From contig NZ_LR701479.1 of the NCBI RefSeq assembly GCF_902498745.1, positions 2,869,060 to 2,933,059 of the forward strand: 64,000 nt of DNA, in the 5' to 3' direction. Of this stretch, positions 37,938-46,259 are shown one piece after another (within the stretch, counting starts at the first letter, position 1; every line of letters starts with the position of its first letter). Origin of the DNA: Erythrobacter sp. EC-HK427 (GTDB lineage: Bacteria; Pseudomonadota; Alphaproteobacteria; Sphingomonadales; Sphingomonadaceae). Position numbers and translations under genes: made by a program. The notes under the pieces were generated by a model that did not search any database, was not told the origin of the DNA, and was given only the letters and a program-made list of their open reading frames with translations.

Positions 37938-40235
37938 TTAAAACCGATTATCCTTCGGGAATCCCTGCGGCGGCATCCGGCCGGCTGCGCCGCGCGCCAC
38001 TTTCCACATCGCGATCTCGTTCTCTGTCCGCGTGCGCCCGCTGTCGCCGCCCATCGTCCAGCTGAGGCCGTCCGCCAGCGTAAAGGTCGTCGCGTCGGAC
38101 AGGCCACCGTCGCGGTAACGTTGCAGAGTGACGCCCTGCCCACGGCTCATCACCGGCATTTCCTCCAGCGCGAAGGCAACCAGCTTGCGGTTCTCCCCCA
38201 CCACCGCGACATGATCATGCGCGGGCGCGATCGGGCGGGCGACCACCAGTTTCGCACCCTCTTTCAGATTGACCACCTGCCGACCCTTGCGCGTTTCCGC
38301 GAGCAGTTCGTCGGTGATCGCGACAAAGCCCTTGCCGATGCTGCTGGCGAGCAGGATCTGCTTGTCCTTCGCGTGGACAATCACCGCGATAATCGTCGCG
38401 CTCGCTTCGATGTCGAGCGTGTTGCGCAAAGGCTCGCCAAAGCCGCGCGCGCCGGGCAGCTTGTCCGCGCCCAAAGTGAAGAAGCGGCCATCGTCGCAGG
38501 CGAGGAGCACGCGGTCGGTCGTCTGGCAATGCACCGCAAAGGCGGGGCCGTCGCCTTCCTTGTATTTGAAATCCCCCGCACCATCCTTGCCGAGATCGAC
38601 ATGGCCCTTCGCCCCGCGCACCCAGCCCTTCTGGCTGAGCACGACGGTGACGGGTTCCTTCTCGATCATCGCATTGGGATCGAATTCCACCACTGGCGCG
38701 GCATCGGTGATCGTCGTGCGGCGTGCACCCAGCGGCGTATCCGGCCCGTATTCCTTGCGCAAAGCCGCCAGGTCTTTCTTGAGCCGCGTCTTCTGCCGCG
38801 CGGGGCTGGCGAGCAGGGCTTCGAGCTCGCCCTGTTCCTTCAGCAGGTCATCCTTCTCCTGCCGCAGCTTCATTTCTTCGAGCTTGCGCAAGCTCCGCAG
38901 CCGCGTGTCGAGGATCGCTTCGGCCTGCCGGTCGGTCAGGCTGAATTCTTCCATCATCACCGCTTTGGGATGATCCTCGTAACGGATGATCTCGATCACC
39001 CGGTCGAGGTTGAGGAAGGCGATGATATAGCCTTCGAGCAATTCCAGCCGGTCGGCGATCTTTTCCAGCCGGTGCTGCGCGCGCCGTTGCAGGATTTCGA
39101 TCTGGTGCTGCACCCAGTTCACCAGCAGCTCTTTCAGCCCCATCACCATTGGCGTGCGGGTGGCATCGAGCACATTCATGTTGAGGCTGATGCGGGTTTC
39201 CAGATCGGTGAGCTTGTAGACGCTTTCCTTCAGCATCTCCGGATCGACATTGCGGCTGCGCGGCACCAGCACGATGCGGATATTCTCGTCGCTTTCGTCG
39301 CGCACATCTTCGAGGATCGGCAGCTTCTTGTCGGCAATCGCCTGCGCGATCTGTTCGATCAGCTTGCTCTTGGGCACCTGATAGGGAATTTCGGAAATGA
39401 CGAGCTGGTATCCGCCGCCCTTCTGCCGTTCGATCCCCGCCTCGCGATCCTCGGCATTCTCGGCCTCGGGCGCGTGGAAGCGGCCGCGCACGCGGAAGCC
39501 GCCGCGTCCCATTTCATAGGCGCGCGAAATCGCCTCCGGCCCGTCCACGACAAGGCCGCCCGTAGCGAAATCGGGGCCGTGGAACACCGCCATCAGCTCG
39601 TCATGCGTCACATCCTTGTTGAACAGCACGAGTTCGGCGGCATCGAGCACTTCGGCAACATTGTGGCTGGGAATGCTGGTCGCCATGCCCACCGCGATCC
39701 CGCTTGCCCCGTTGGCGAGCAGGTTGGGGAACAGGCCCGGCATCAGCTCGGGCTCCTGCTCCTCGCCATTATAGGTCGGGATGAAGTCGACCGTGCCTTC
39801 ATCCAGCCCCGCCATCAGCTGCATGGCGGTGCGCGTCAGGCGGGCTTCGGTGTAGCGGTAGGCGGCGGCGTTATCGCCGTCGATATTGCCGAAGTTCCCC
39901 TGCCCCTCCACCAGTGGGTATCGCAGTGTGAACGGCTGGGCGAGGCGCACCATCGCATCATAGACTGCGGTGTCGCCATGCGGGTGATACTTGCCGATAA
40001 CATCGCCGACGACGCGGGCGGACTTCTTGAACGCATTATCGGGAGACAGCCGCAACTGCCGCATCGTCCAGAGCAAGCGCCGGTGCACCGGCTTCAGGCC
40101 ATCGCGCAAATCCGGCAGCGAACGCGCTGTAATCGTGGACAAAGCATAGACAAGATACCGCTCCGAAAGCGCGCTTTCGAACGGCTCGCGGGTAATGCCC
40201 TGCTCGGAATCAGAATTATCTTCGGGAGTGACCAT
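37938..40235 (-). CDS. parC: DNA topoisomerase IV subunit A
   Basis: 765 aa. The breakage-reunion domain contains [15 protein letters not shown] in the quinolone-resistance region and the catalytic Tyr in [10 protein letters not shown]. The coiled-coil and a degenerate C-terminal beta-pinwheel follow. With ParE (not in window) it decatenates chromosomes. The two quinolone-contact positions read Thr (Ser80 in E. coli ParC) and Asp (Glu84). Both are conservative; I cannot say whether they affect drug response. The length and the C-terminal domain separate it from GyrA. Confidence 0.93.
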   Translation of the reverse strand: MVTPEDNSDSEQGITREPFESALSERYLVYALSTITARSLPDLRDGLKPVHRRLLWTMRQLRLSPDNAFKKSARVVGDVIGKYHPHGDTAVYDAMVRLAQPFTLRYPLVEGQGNFGNIDGDNAAAYRYTEARLTRTAMQLMAGLDEGTVDFIPTYNGEEQEPELMPGLFPNLLANGASGIAVGMATSIPSHNVAEVLDAAELVLFNKDVTHDELMAVFHGPDFATGGLVVDGPEAISRAYEMGRGGFRVRGRFHAPEAENAEDREAGIERQKGGGYQLVISEIPYQVPKSKLIEQIAQAIADKKLPILEDVRDESDENIRIVLVPRSRNVDPEMLKESVYKLTDLETRISLNMNVLDATRTPMVMGLKELLVNWVQHQIEILQRRAQHRLEKIADRLELLEGYIIAFLNLDRVIEIIRYEDHPKAVMMEEFSLTDRQAEAILDTRLRSLRKLEEMKLRQEKDDLLKEQGELEALLASPARQKTRLKKDLAALRKEYGPDTPLGARRTTITDAAPVVEFDPNAMIEKEPVTVVLSQKGWVRGAKGHVDLGKDGAGDFKYKEGDGPAFAVHCQTTDRVLLACDDGRFFTLGADKLPGARGFGEPLRNTLDIEASATIIAVIVHAKDKQILLASSIGKGFVAITDELLAETRKGRQVVNLKEGAKLVVARPIAPAHDHVAVVGENRKLVAFALEEMPVMSRGQGVTLQRYRDGGLSDATTFTLADGLSWTMGGDSGRTRTENEIAMWKVARGAAGRMPPQGFPKDNRF

Positions 40236-40274
40236 CGGCTCGCCCTATCACCCGCTCCTTTCGCCGGACAGCGC

Positions 40275-40300
40275 GGAACATAGTGATTTCCCCACCCGTT
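40275..40300 (+). promoter_or_regulatory. Putative EcfG promoter of the DJ-1/PfpI gene
   Basis: GGAAC at 40275-40279, a 17-base spacer and CGTT at 40297-40300, 38 bp before the ATG at 40339. Same form and spacing as the motif before the entericidin gene. Confidence 0.6.
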
Positions 40301-40338
40301 GATTGATCAGACACGCAAATGTGAAAGGAGAATACTCC

Positions 40339-40893
40339 ATGACCCAACGGATCATGATTTTATCGACCAACGGCTTTGAACAATCCGAGCTGGAGGAGCC
40401 GAAACGTCGCTTGGAAGAAGCAGGCTACGAAACCGTCGTCGTCAGCCCCGAAAGCGGCGAAATCCGCGGCTTCTCCAGCGGCAAATGGGGCGATGCGGTG
40501 ACGGTCGATCTCGCGCTTGAAGAGGCAAAGGCGGCGGACTTTGACGCGCTCGTTCTGCCGGGCGGACAGATCAACCCGGATATTCTGCGGATGAACGAAA
40601 AGGCGATTGCGCTTGTCCGCGATTTCGATGCCGCCGGAAAGCCGATTGCCGCGATTTGCCACGCGCCGTGGCTGCTGATCGAGGCAGGGATTGTCGAAGG
40701 GATGACTGTGACGAGCTGGCCGAGCGTCCGCACCGATCTGCGCAATGCAGGCGGGAATGTGGTCGATAAGGAGGTGGCCGTGGATGGCAACCTCATCACC
40801 AGCCGCAACCCCGACGACATCCCCGCCTTCACCGACGCGCTGATCGCGCAGCTGAGGGAGATGGCGGATGCGGGCGAAATGGCAGACGCCTAA
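40339..40893 (+). CDS. DJ-1/PfpI family protein (YhbO-like stress protein)
   Basis: About 184 aa from the ATG at 40339 (AAAGGAG seven to eight bases upstream). The nucleophile elbow is AICHAPWLLIEAG, with Cys about 104 and the following His. GFEQSELEEPKRRL holds the conserved Glu near the N terminus. Relatives are called type 1 glutamine amidotransferase-like, PfpI peptidase or deglycase/chaperone; the true activity is debated. A stress role fits the GGAAC-N17-CGTT promoter. It has its own terminator at 40930-40963. Confidence 0.88.
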   Translation: MTQRIMILSTNGFEQSELEEPKRRLEEAGYETVVVSPESGEIRGFSSGKWGDAVTVDLALEEAKAADFDALVLPGGQINPDILRMNEKAIALVRDFDAAGKPIAAICHAPWLLIEAGIVEGMTVTSWPSVRTDLRNAGGNVVDKEVAVDGNLITSRNPDDIPAFTDALIAQLREMADAGEMADA

Positions 40894-40929
40894 GCCGCGC
40901 CGTAATTCAGCAGTTTAAGCGCTGCTCCG

Positions 40930-40963
40930 AACGCCCCGTTGCCCACCGGCAGCGGGGCGTTTT
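40930..40963 (+). terminator. Rho-independent terminator of the DJ-1/PfpI gene
   Basis: Arms AACGCCCCG (40930-40938) and CGGGGCGTT (40953-40961) with a 14-base loop, followed by TTGCGTTTG on the plus strand, 37 bp after the stop. Confidence 0.75.
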
Positions 40964-41034
40964 GCGTTTGCACTTGCCAAGTAAGGCACAATGTGGCGTA
41001 ATTATGGCGCAAATAAGGCAAACAGGAGGCCGAA

Positions 41035-41955
41035 ATGCGTAAGAGAGGATTACTTGTAGGAATTTCATTGGCTTGCGTCACGCTCGCCGCGTGCTCCGAA
41101 TCGGACAATTATGGCGAAAGCGCCGAATTGACCGAGGCGGACGCCACAACCGAGGCAGCCCCCGAAGCCATGTTCGAGGAGGGCGAGGAAATCGCCGAAC
41201 AGGCATCCACCGCACCGGACACCGCCGCGCTCGAAACAAGGCCGGACATTCCTATCACCCTGCCGCGCATGGCCTACACCTATGATTACGGCTTCCAGCT
41301 CGACGCAGCGGAAATCGCCCCTTTGCAGGAACGCCACGCCGATATGTGCGAAGCGGCAGGACCTTACGTGTGCCAGATCGTCTCGCAATCGCATTCGGGC
41401 AATGTCGAGGACGGTTACGCCTCGGGCCGGCTGGAATTGGCCGTGGTGGCCGATCAGGCACGCGAGTTTGGTGGGCGGCTGGGTGCTGCGGCAACAACGG
41501 TCGGCGGCGAGCAGGTTACCGCCGGGATCACCGGCGAAGATCTCACCGGCAACATGGTCGACACCGAAGCGCGGCTGCGCAGCCGCATCGCCCTGCGCGA
41601 CCGGATGATGGAAGTCCTGCGCACCCGCCAGGGCAGTGTCGAGGAAATCGTTGAGGCCGAACGTCAGGTCGCACGGATCAACGAAGAAATCGATCAGGCA
41701 CGCGCCTGGCTGGAGGAGATGCGCGGACGGGTTGCGTTCACCCGCGTCAATATCGACTACTCCACCGCCAGCGCGCCTGCGAGCAGCTTCCTCGATCCGG
41801 TCACATCAGCCTTAGCGAGCATTGGCGGAATACTGGGCTATCTGCTTGCCGCTTTCATCGTGCTCGCCAGTATCGCGGTGCCGGTCGGAGGGGCGATATG
41901 GGGCGTGAAGCGATTGCTCAAGCGGTTTGATCCGCCTGTCGAAGCGGAGGCCTAG
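41035..41955 (+). CDS. DUF4349 domain lipoprotein
   Basis: 306 aa. A signal peptide with lipobox LAAC (Cys20) is followed by an acidic, Ala/Glu-rich linker. The DUF4349 domain follows: YDYGFQLDAAEI, VCQIVSQSHSG, DLTGNMVDTEARLRSR and a coiled coil TRQGSVEEIVEAERQVARINEEID. A C-terminal membrane helix (about 268-292) is followed by a basic tail. Function is unknown in bacteria. It is convergent with the sodium-channel gene. Confidence 0.87.
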   Translation: MRKRGLLVGISLACVTLAACSESDNYGESAELTEADATTEAAPEAMFEEGEEIAEQASTAPDTAALETRPDIPITLPRMAYTYDYGFQLDAAEIAPLQERHADMCEAAGPYVCQIVSQSHSGNVEDGYASGRLELAVVADQAREFGGRLGAAATTVGGEQVTAGITGEDLTGNMVDTEARLRSRIALRDRMMEVLRTRQGSVEEIVEAERQVARINEEIDQARAWLEEMRGRVAFTRVNIDYSTASAPASSFLDPVTSALASIGGILGYLLAAFIVLASIAVPVGGAIWGVKRLLKRFDPPVEAEA

Positions 41956-41978
41956 TTTGCCAGCGCAGGGGTGGGTTT

Positions 41979-42767
41979 TTACCCGCCCCCGCCTTTCGCA
42001 CTACCCATATCCCGCCGCAGCGCCGCGATTTCGTCTTTCAGGCCGCGCAGTTCGTCGAGGATCATTTCGCGCTCGCCATGCGCTTCTTCCTCGGTCGCCT
42101 CGCTCATCGCGTTGACGATCACACCGATGAACAGGTTCAGCACGATAAAACTGGTGAGCAGGATAAACGGCACGAAGAACGCCCAAGCGTAGGGGTACAC
42201 CTCCATCACCGGGCGTACGATGCCCATGCTCCAGCTTTCCAGCGTCATGATCTGGAACAGCGAATAGAGCGAGCGGCCCATATCGCCGAACCATTCGGGA
42301 AAGGCGCCGCCGAACAGCTTGGTCGCCATCACTGCGCTGATATAGAACAGCAAAAGCAGCATCACGATCACCGTGCCGATGCTGGGGATCGCTTGGAACA
42401 GTCCCACGATCACCCGGCGCATACTCGGCACGACCGACACCAGCCGCAGCGCCCGCAGGATGCGCAAGGCTCGCAACACGGAGAATTGCTGCGACGCCGG
42501 AACCAGCGCGACCGACACGATCACAAGGTCGAATATGTTCCAGCCATTGCGGAAAAAAGCGAGGCGGTAAGCGAACAGCTTCAGCCCCAGCTCGACCACG
42601 AAAATGCCCAAAGCAAGCGTGTCGAGCGCGTGCACAATGCCGCCGAACCGCGCCATCACGGAAGGCGAGGTTTCCAGCCCGAGGCCAATCGCATTGACCA
42701 CGATCACCGTGATGATCGCCTTTTCGAACCAGCCCGCTTCGACGAACTGCCTTACCTTTTCGCGCAT
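41979..42767 (-). CDS. Bacterial voltage-gated sodium channel (BacNav/NavAb-like)
   Basis: 262 aa, one six-helix domain. S4 has Arg at 99, 102, 105 and 108 (SVLRALRILRALRLV). The S4-S5 linker is VVPSMRRVI. The pore has FPEWFGDMGRSLYSLFQIM and the selectivity filter TLESWSM (175-181), the same as in NavAb as I recall, followed by GIVRPVMEVYPYAW. The C-terminal tail (225-255) is acidic and predicted coiled coil, as in the tetramerisation helix. It should form a homotetrameric Na+ channel in the inner membrane. Its ATG is 1 bp after the ferredoxin stop codon. Confidence 0.93.
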   Translation of the reverse strand: MREKVRQFVEAGWFEKAIITVIVVNAIGLGLETSPSVMARFGGIVHALDTLALGIFVVELGLKLFAYRLAFFRNGWNIFDLVIVSVALVPASQQFSVLRALRILRALRLVSVVPSMRRVIVGLFQAIPSIGTVIVMLLLLFYISAVMATKLFGGAFPEWFGDMGRSLYSLFQIMTLESWSMGIVRPVMEVYPYAWAFFVPFILLTSFIVLNLFIGVIVNAMSEATEEEAHGEREMILDELRGLKDEIAALRRDMGSAKGGGG

Positions 42768-42768
42768 C

Positions 42769-43098
42769 TCAGAACCCTTGCGCGTTCACGCTGGCATCGG
42801 GAATACGCACGGTGAGGCCGTCCATCTCCTTGTCCAACACGATCTGGCAGGACAGGCGGCTGGTGGGCTGCACATCGGCGGCAAGGTCGAGCATATCTTC
42901 CTCTTCCTCGCTCGCTTCGGGCAGCTTCACAAACCACTCGCGCGCCACGATCACATGGCAGGTGGAGCACGCCATCTGCCCCTCGCACGTGCCTTCCAGC
43001 GGCATACCGGCGGCCTGCGCAACCGCCAGCAGGCTGTCGCCCGCCGCGCCGTCAGTTTCGACCTTGTCGCCGTCGCGGGTGAGGAAGGTGATTTTGAT
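42769..43098 (-). CDS. [2Fe-2S] ferredoxin, apparently with an ATC start codon
   Basis: About 109 aa if started at ATC (43098-43096). Fe-S ligands would be Cys38, 44, 47 and 84 (GTCEGQMACSTCHV, LSCQIV), the plant/adrenodoxin-type CX5CX2C pattern. No ATG, GTG or TTG exists between the upstream desulfurase stop and the conserved first strand KITFLTRDGDKVE. The first ATG (43005) would delete that strand. AAGGA lies eight bases before the ATC, an ideal spacing. Upstream desulfurase and downstream channel genes are 5 bp and 1 bp away. It may serve in Fe-S assembly or as an electron donor. Confidence 0.85.
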   Translation of the reverse strand: MKITFLTRDGDKVETDGAAGDSLLAVAQAAGMPLEGTCEGQMACSTCHVIVAREWFVKLPEASEEEEDMLDLAADVQPTSRLSCQIVLDKEMDGLTVRIPDASVNAQGF

Positions 43099-43103
43099 GG
43101 CTG

Positions 43104-44183
43104 TTATCCTTGCTGCGATGCAGCACTGATAATCACTTTCGCGCCCGCTTCAAGCTCCTCCACCGTGGTGTAGCGGCCCCAGCCGAGGCGGATGGTGCTT
43201 TTCGCTTCGGCGTCCGAAAGACCGATGGCTTTCAAGACATGGCTCGGCTTGCCCGATCCGCTGGCGCAGGCAGACCCGGCGGAGAACATCACTTCGCGGC
43301 AATCGCTCATCAACCGCGCGACATCCAGCCCCTCGCGCCGGATCGAAAGGTTCGCGTGGTTGCGCGCCTCCAGGCTGCCATTGACCGCCCAGCCATCGAA
43401 TAAGTCGAGTGCGCGTTCCCACAGGCTGCGCGCATGGGCCGCGTCCTCCTCCATCCGCTCCGCCGCCAGTTTGGCTGCTGCGCCAAAGCCTGCACATAAA
43501 GCTGTGCTGAGCGTGCCCGAACGGATGCCCTCCTGTCTTCCGCCCTCCACCAGCGGTATCAGCTTGACCCCGTCACGCACCCACAGCGCGCCGATGCCTT
43601 TGGGGCCGTAGAGCTTGTGTGCGGAAATCGCGATCATGTCGGCCTCGGCGAGCGGAAACTTGCCCGCCGCTTGCACCGCATCAACCAATACCAGCGCGCC
43701 TTCGGCTCGCGCCTTCGTGACCAGTTCGGCAATGGGCTGGACGGTGCCGATTTCGTTGTTCACCTGCATCACCGCAAGCAGCCCGATGCGGGCGGGAAAC
43801 TCGGCGGACAGATCGACGATGCCTTCGGTTGTAACCGGCAGTTCCACCCAATTGCCCAGCGCGCGGGAATTCTCGACCACAGCCGCGTGCTCGATGGCGC
43901 TCAGGGCAATCCGCTCGCCCGCTCGCACTGCAATGCAGCCCTTCATCGCGAGCGTTACCGCCTCGCACGCATTGCCGGTGAAATGCACCGTGCCGCCGGG
44001 CGGAAAGAGCGCGGCGACCTGCTCGCGCGCCAGATCAATCGCGGCGGCGGCCATGCGCCCCATGCGGTGGGGCGAGTGTGGATTGCCATACGCAGTGCTC
44101 TCCGGCCCGCCGAGCCATTGCAGCATGGCATCGCGGGCTTCGGGAGCAAGCGGCGTGGTGGCTTGATAGTCGAGGTAGATCAT
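43104..44183 (-). CDS. Cysteine desulfurase (class V aminotransferase), IscS/NifS-like
   Basis: 359 aa. PLP-binding Lys is in ISAHKLYGPKG. The catalytic Cys is in MFSAGSACASGSGKPSHVL. The start IYLDYQATTPL is the standard NifS/IscS N terminus. It releases sulfur from cysteine as persulfide. It is shorter than IscS (about 404 aa). It directly precedes the ferredoxin gene and follows a second, different desulfurase; a REP-like repeat separates the two. Confidence 0.93.
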   Translation of the reverse strand: MIYLDYQATTPLAPEARDAMLQWLGGPESTAYGNPHSPHRMGRMAAAAIDLAREQVAALFPPGGTVHFTGNACEAVTLAMKGCIAVRAGERIALSAIEHAAVVENSRALGNWVELPVTTEGIVDLSAEFPARIGLLAVMQVNNEIGTVQPIAELVTKARAEGALVLVDAVQAAGKFPLAEADMIAISAHKLYGPKGIGALWVRDGVKLIPLVEGGRQEGIRSGTLSTALCAGFGAAAKLAAERMEEDAAHARSLWERALDLFDGWAVNGSLEARNHANLSIRREGLDVARLMSDCREVMFSAGSACASGSGKPSHVLKAIGLSDAEAKSTIRLGWGRYTTVEELEAGAKVIISAASQQG

Positions 44184-44195
44184 TTAACTCCCATA

Positions 44196-44283
44196 CCGCT
44201 CATGCTGAGCTTGTCGAAGCATCATCCTTCCTGAGGCTCCGCTAGAAGAAAAAGCAATCCTTCGACAAGCTCAGGATGAGCGG
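44196..44283. repeat. REP-like palindrome CTGAGCTTGTCGAAG between two desulfurase genes
   Basis: Arms 44196-44219 and 44260-44283, 24 bp with a single mismatch (position 44204), around a 40-base loop. The core CTGAGCTTGTCGAAG/CTTCGACAAGCTCAG matches the unit at 36504-36578. It fills the gap within a likely operon. Confidence 0.92.
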
Positions 44284-44285
44284 AG

Positions 44286-45344
44286 TTAGTGGAGACTTTC
44301 CCAGGCCGCCACAAACGCATCCAGCTCTTCCGGCGTGGTGCTCCAGCCGAGCGAAACGCGGATCGTGCGGGCGGCCGTCGCGTCATCCACCCCGAAAGCG
44401 TGCAGGACGCGGCTTTTCTTGAGCGTGCCGGACGAACACGCACTGCCCGCCGAGACCGCAAATCCCATCGCGTCGAGCCGGATCAGAAGGGCCTGCGCGG
44501 ACATGGTGGGGTGGGTGAGCGGGATGATGTAATCAACCTGCTCGCCGATGCGCAGAATACGCTCGCCCAGTCGCGCACGAAACGCAGCACGCTGCTCTGC
44601 AGTGGTCGCCCAATCCCCCGCTTCGAGCGCCGCTGCCATGCCCATGATATCCGGCAGATTTTCGGTGCCCCGACGATAACCGCGTTCGTGGCCGCCATAC
44701 GGGGTGAGCAGCGCAAAATCCCTGACAAGGAGCGCGCCAACGCCAATCGGGCCGCCAAACTTGTGGGCAGAGACGATTGCCATATCGCTAGGCGGAAGCG
44801 CGATCTTGCCCGCACTTTGCGCGCAATCGGCTAGCAATATGCCGCCTCGCGAAGCAATCAGCTGCGAAAGACGCTGATGGTCTTGCAGGGTGCCAGTCTC
44901 CGAATTGACGTGCTGCACCGCGATCAGCGCTGGCTGCAGATAGTAATCGCTTGTGTTCTCGATGCTCAGCGGGTTCCCCGCTTCCAACTGCGCGTATTGC
45001 ACGCTGCCGTCTTGGCCGACCGACAGTGTCATATCGCCATAATTGCGAGCGAGGTTGATGAGGCAGTCATGCTCGACCGCGCTGACATACTCGCTCGCCT
45101 GTTTGCCCGCGTCATAGGCCAGCCGCGCGCTCTCACTCGCCCCGCTCGTAAAGATGAGTTCGCCGTCCCAGCCGAGCGCCCGCTTGCACCGCTCCCGCGC
45201 ATCTTCCAGCGCAGCCTTCGCCTTGCGGCCCTCGGCGTGCGGGCTAGACGGGTTCGCCCAGATGGCGAAGCCCTCCTCCATCGCCGCCTTCGCCTCCGGG
45301 CGCAGCGGGCTGGTGGCGGCGTGATCGAGATAGATGCGGCCCAT
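44286..45344 (-). CDS. Second cysteine desulfurase, NifS/IscS-like
   Basis: 352 aa, clearly related to but different from the next gene (both begin with the IYLD pattern, here RIYLDHAATSPL). PLP-Lys in VSAHKFGGPIG; catalytic Cys in VSAGSACSSGTLKKSRVL. Tandem desulfurases suggest division of labour, for example Fe-S assembly versus tRNA thiolation, or a duplicated gene that has diverged. It starts the minus-strand run desulfurase-desulfurase-ferredoxin-channel. 118 bp separate it from the divergent hydrolase gene. Confidence 0.93.
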   Translation of the reverse strand: MGRIYLDHAATSPLRPEAKAAMEEGFAIWANPSSPHAEGRKAKAALEDARERCKRALGWDGELIFTSGASESARLAYDAGKQASEYVSAVEHDCLINLARNYGDMTLSVGQDGSVQYAQLEAGNPLSIENTSDYYLQPALIAVQHVNSETGTLQDHQRLSQLIASRGGILLADCAQSAGKIALPPSDMAIVSAHKFGGPIGVGALLVRDFALLTPYGGHERGYRRGTENLPDIMGMAAALEAGDWATTAEQRAAFRARLGERILRIGEQVDYIIPLTHPTMSAQALLIRLDAMGFAVSAGSACSSGTLKKSRVLHAFGVDDATAARTIRVSLGWSTTPEELDAFVAAWESLH

Positions 45345-45462
45345 CTCAGAACAGGCGGGCGAGAATGATTGCGATTTGGCGCATGATGCCTATATAGCCG
45401 CGCACTTGCGCAGCGCCAGCCGCCGTGCGCACCCACCATTTTTGCCAAGGCCACACAAGCCC

Positions 45463-46119
45463 ATGCCGCACGTCATTTTCCCCGGCCCCGAAGGCCGCCT
45501 TGAAGGTCGTTTCTCCCCCGGCCCGCGTCCGCGCGCGCCCGTCGCCATGATCCTTCACCCGCATTCGCAGGGCGGCGGCACGATGAATGACCGGATCGTG
45601 CAGAAGCTCTACAAGACCTTCGTCGATCGCGGCTTTGCCACCTTGCGCTTCAACTTTCGCGGCGTGGGCCGCTCGCAAGGGTCATTCGACAATGGTATTG
45701 GCGAGCTCTCCGATGCGGCAAGCGCACTCGACTGGGTGCAGCAGATCCATCCCGAAGCGCAGGTAACGTGGGTCGCAGGCGTATCCTTCGGCGCGCTGAT
45801 CGGGATGCAACTGCTGATGCGCCGCCCGGAAATCCGCGGCTTCATCTCGGTAGCGCCGCCTGCGAATATGTACGACTTCAGCTTCCTCGCCCCCTGCCCT
45901 GCCAGCGGCATTTTCATCCAGGGGACGAATGACACGGTGGTGCAGCCGCAATCGGTGGAAAAGCTGGTGGAAAAGCTGCGGACGCAGAAGCACATCACCA
46001 TCCATCACGACGAGATTCCGCGCGCCAATCACTTCTTTGAAAACGAGCAGGAGGAGCTGATGGCGTCGGTCAACCGTTATCTCGACTTCCGCCTCGATCC
46101 GGCCTGCCCGATCACCTGA
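45463..46119 (+). CDS. Alpha/beta hydrolase (dienelactone hydrolase-like, YqiA-like group)
   Basis: About 218 aa from the ATG at 45463. The nucleophile elbow is VAGVSFGALIG (GxSxG). The early motifs ILHPHSQGGGTMNDR and LRFNFRGVGRSQG, and the C-terminal GTNDTVVQP with the His of IPRANHFF, give a complete Ser-Asp-His triad. It is soluble with no signal peptide. Similar genes often lie next to cysteine desulfurase/SUF genes in alphaproteobacteria; the role there is not known to me. The stop codon is inside a perfect 10-bp stem-loop (46105-46126). Confidence 0.88.
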   Translation: MPHVIFPGPEGRLEGRFSPGPRPRAPVAMILHPHSQGGGTMNDRIVQKLYKTFVDRGFATLRFNFRGVGRSQGSFDNGIGELSDAASALDWVQQIHPEAQVTWVAGVSFGALIGMQLLMRRPEIRGFISVAPPANMYDFSFLAPCPASGIFIQGTNDTVVQPQSVEKLVEKLRTQKHITIHHDEIPRANHFFENEQEELMASVNRYLDFRLDPACPIT

Positions 46120-46126
46120 TCGGGCA
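46105..46126. terminator. Perfect stem-loop at the hydrolase stop codon
   Basis: TGCCCGATCA (46105-46114), CC loop, TGATCGGGCA (46117-46126). It includes the TGA stop. There is no T-run, so termination is uncertain; it may instead limit 3' decay. Confidence 0.5.
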
Positions 46127-46169
46127 CCGAACCACGCGCACAGTTCCGAATAAACGGTTTCAGGACATC

Positions 46170-46192
46170 CTCGCGTAACACTGTTACGCGAG
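46170..46192. promoter_or_regulatory. 23-bp palindrome upstream of tonB, probable operator
   Basis: CTCGCGTAACA (46170-46180), C, TGTTACGCGAG (46182-46192): perfect 11-bp arms. A further GTAACAGTATAAC lies at 46224-46236. The CTGTTAC core matches the tandem units upstream of folP. Size and symmetry suit a TetR-, MarR- or similar dimeric repressor. No regulator gene is adjacent. Confidence 0.55.
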
Positions 46193-46259
46193 GTGACTTG
46201 CCATACGCGCTTTCTTACGATAGGTAACAGTATAACATGACTCGCTAAGGAGAGAAGCC

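Noticed and set aside
37938-40235. Quinolone-resistance mutation in ParC
   Set aside because: Thr and Asp at the two contact positions are conservative and may be wild type in this lineage; no conclusion is possible from sequence alone.
37812-40283. 823-codon open frame on the plus strand
   Set aside because: It is antisense to parC, whose topoisomerase motifs are unambiguous. Long antisense frames are expected in G+C-rich genes with biased third positions.
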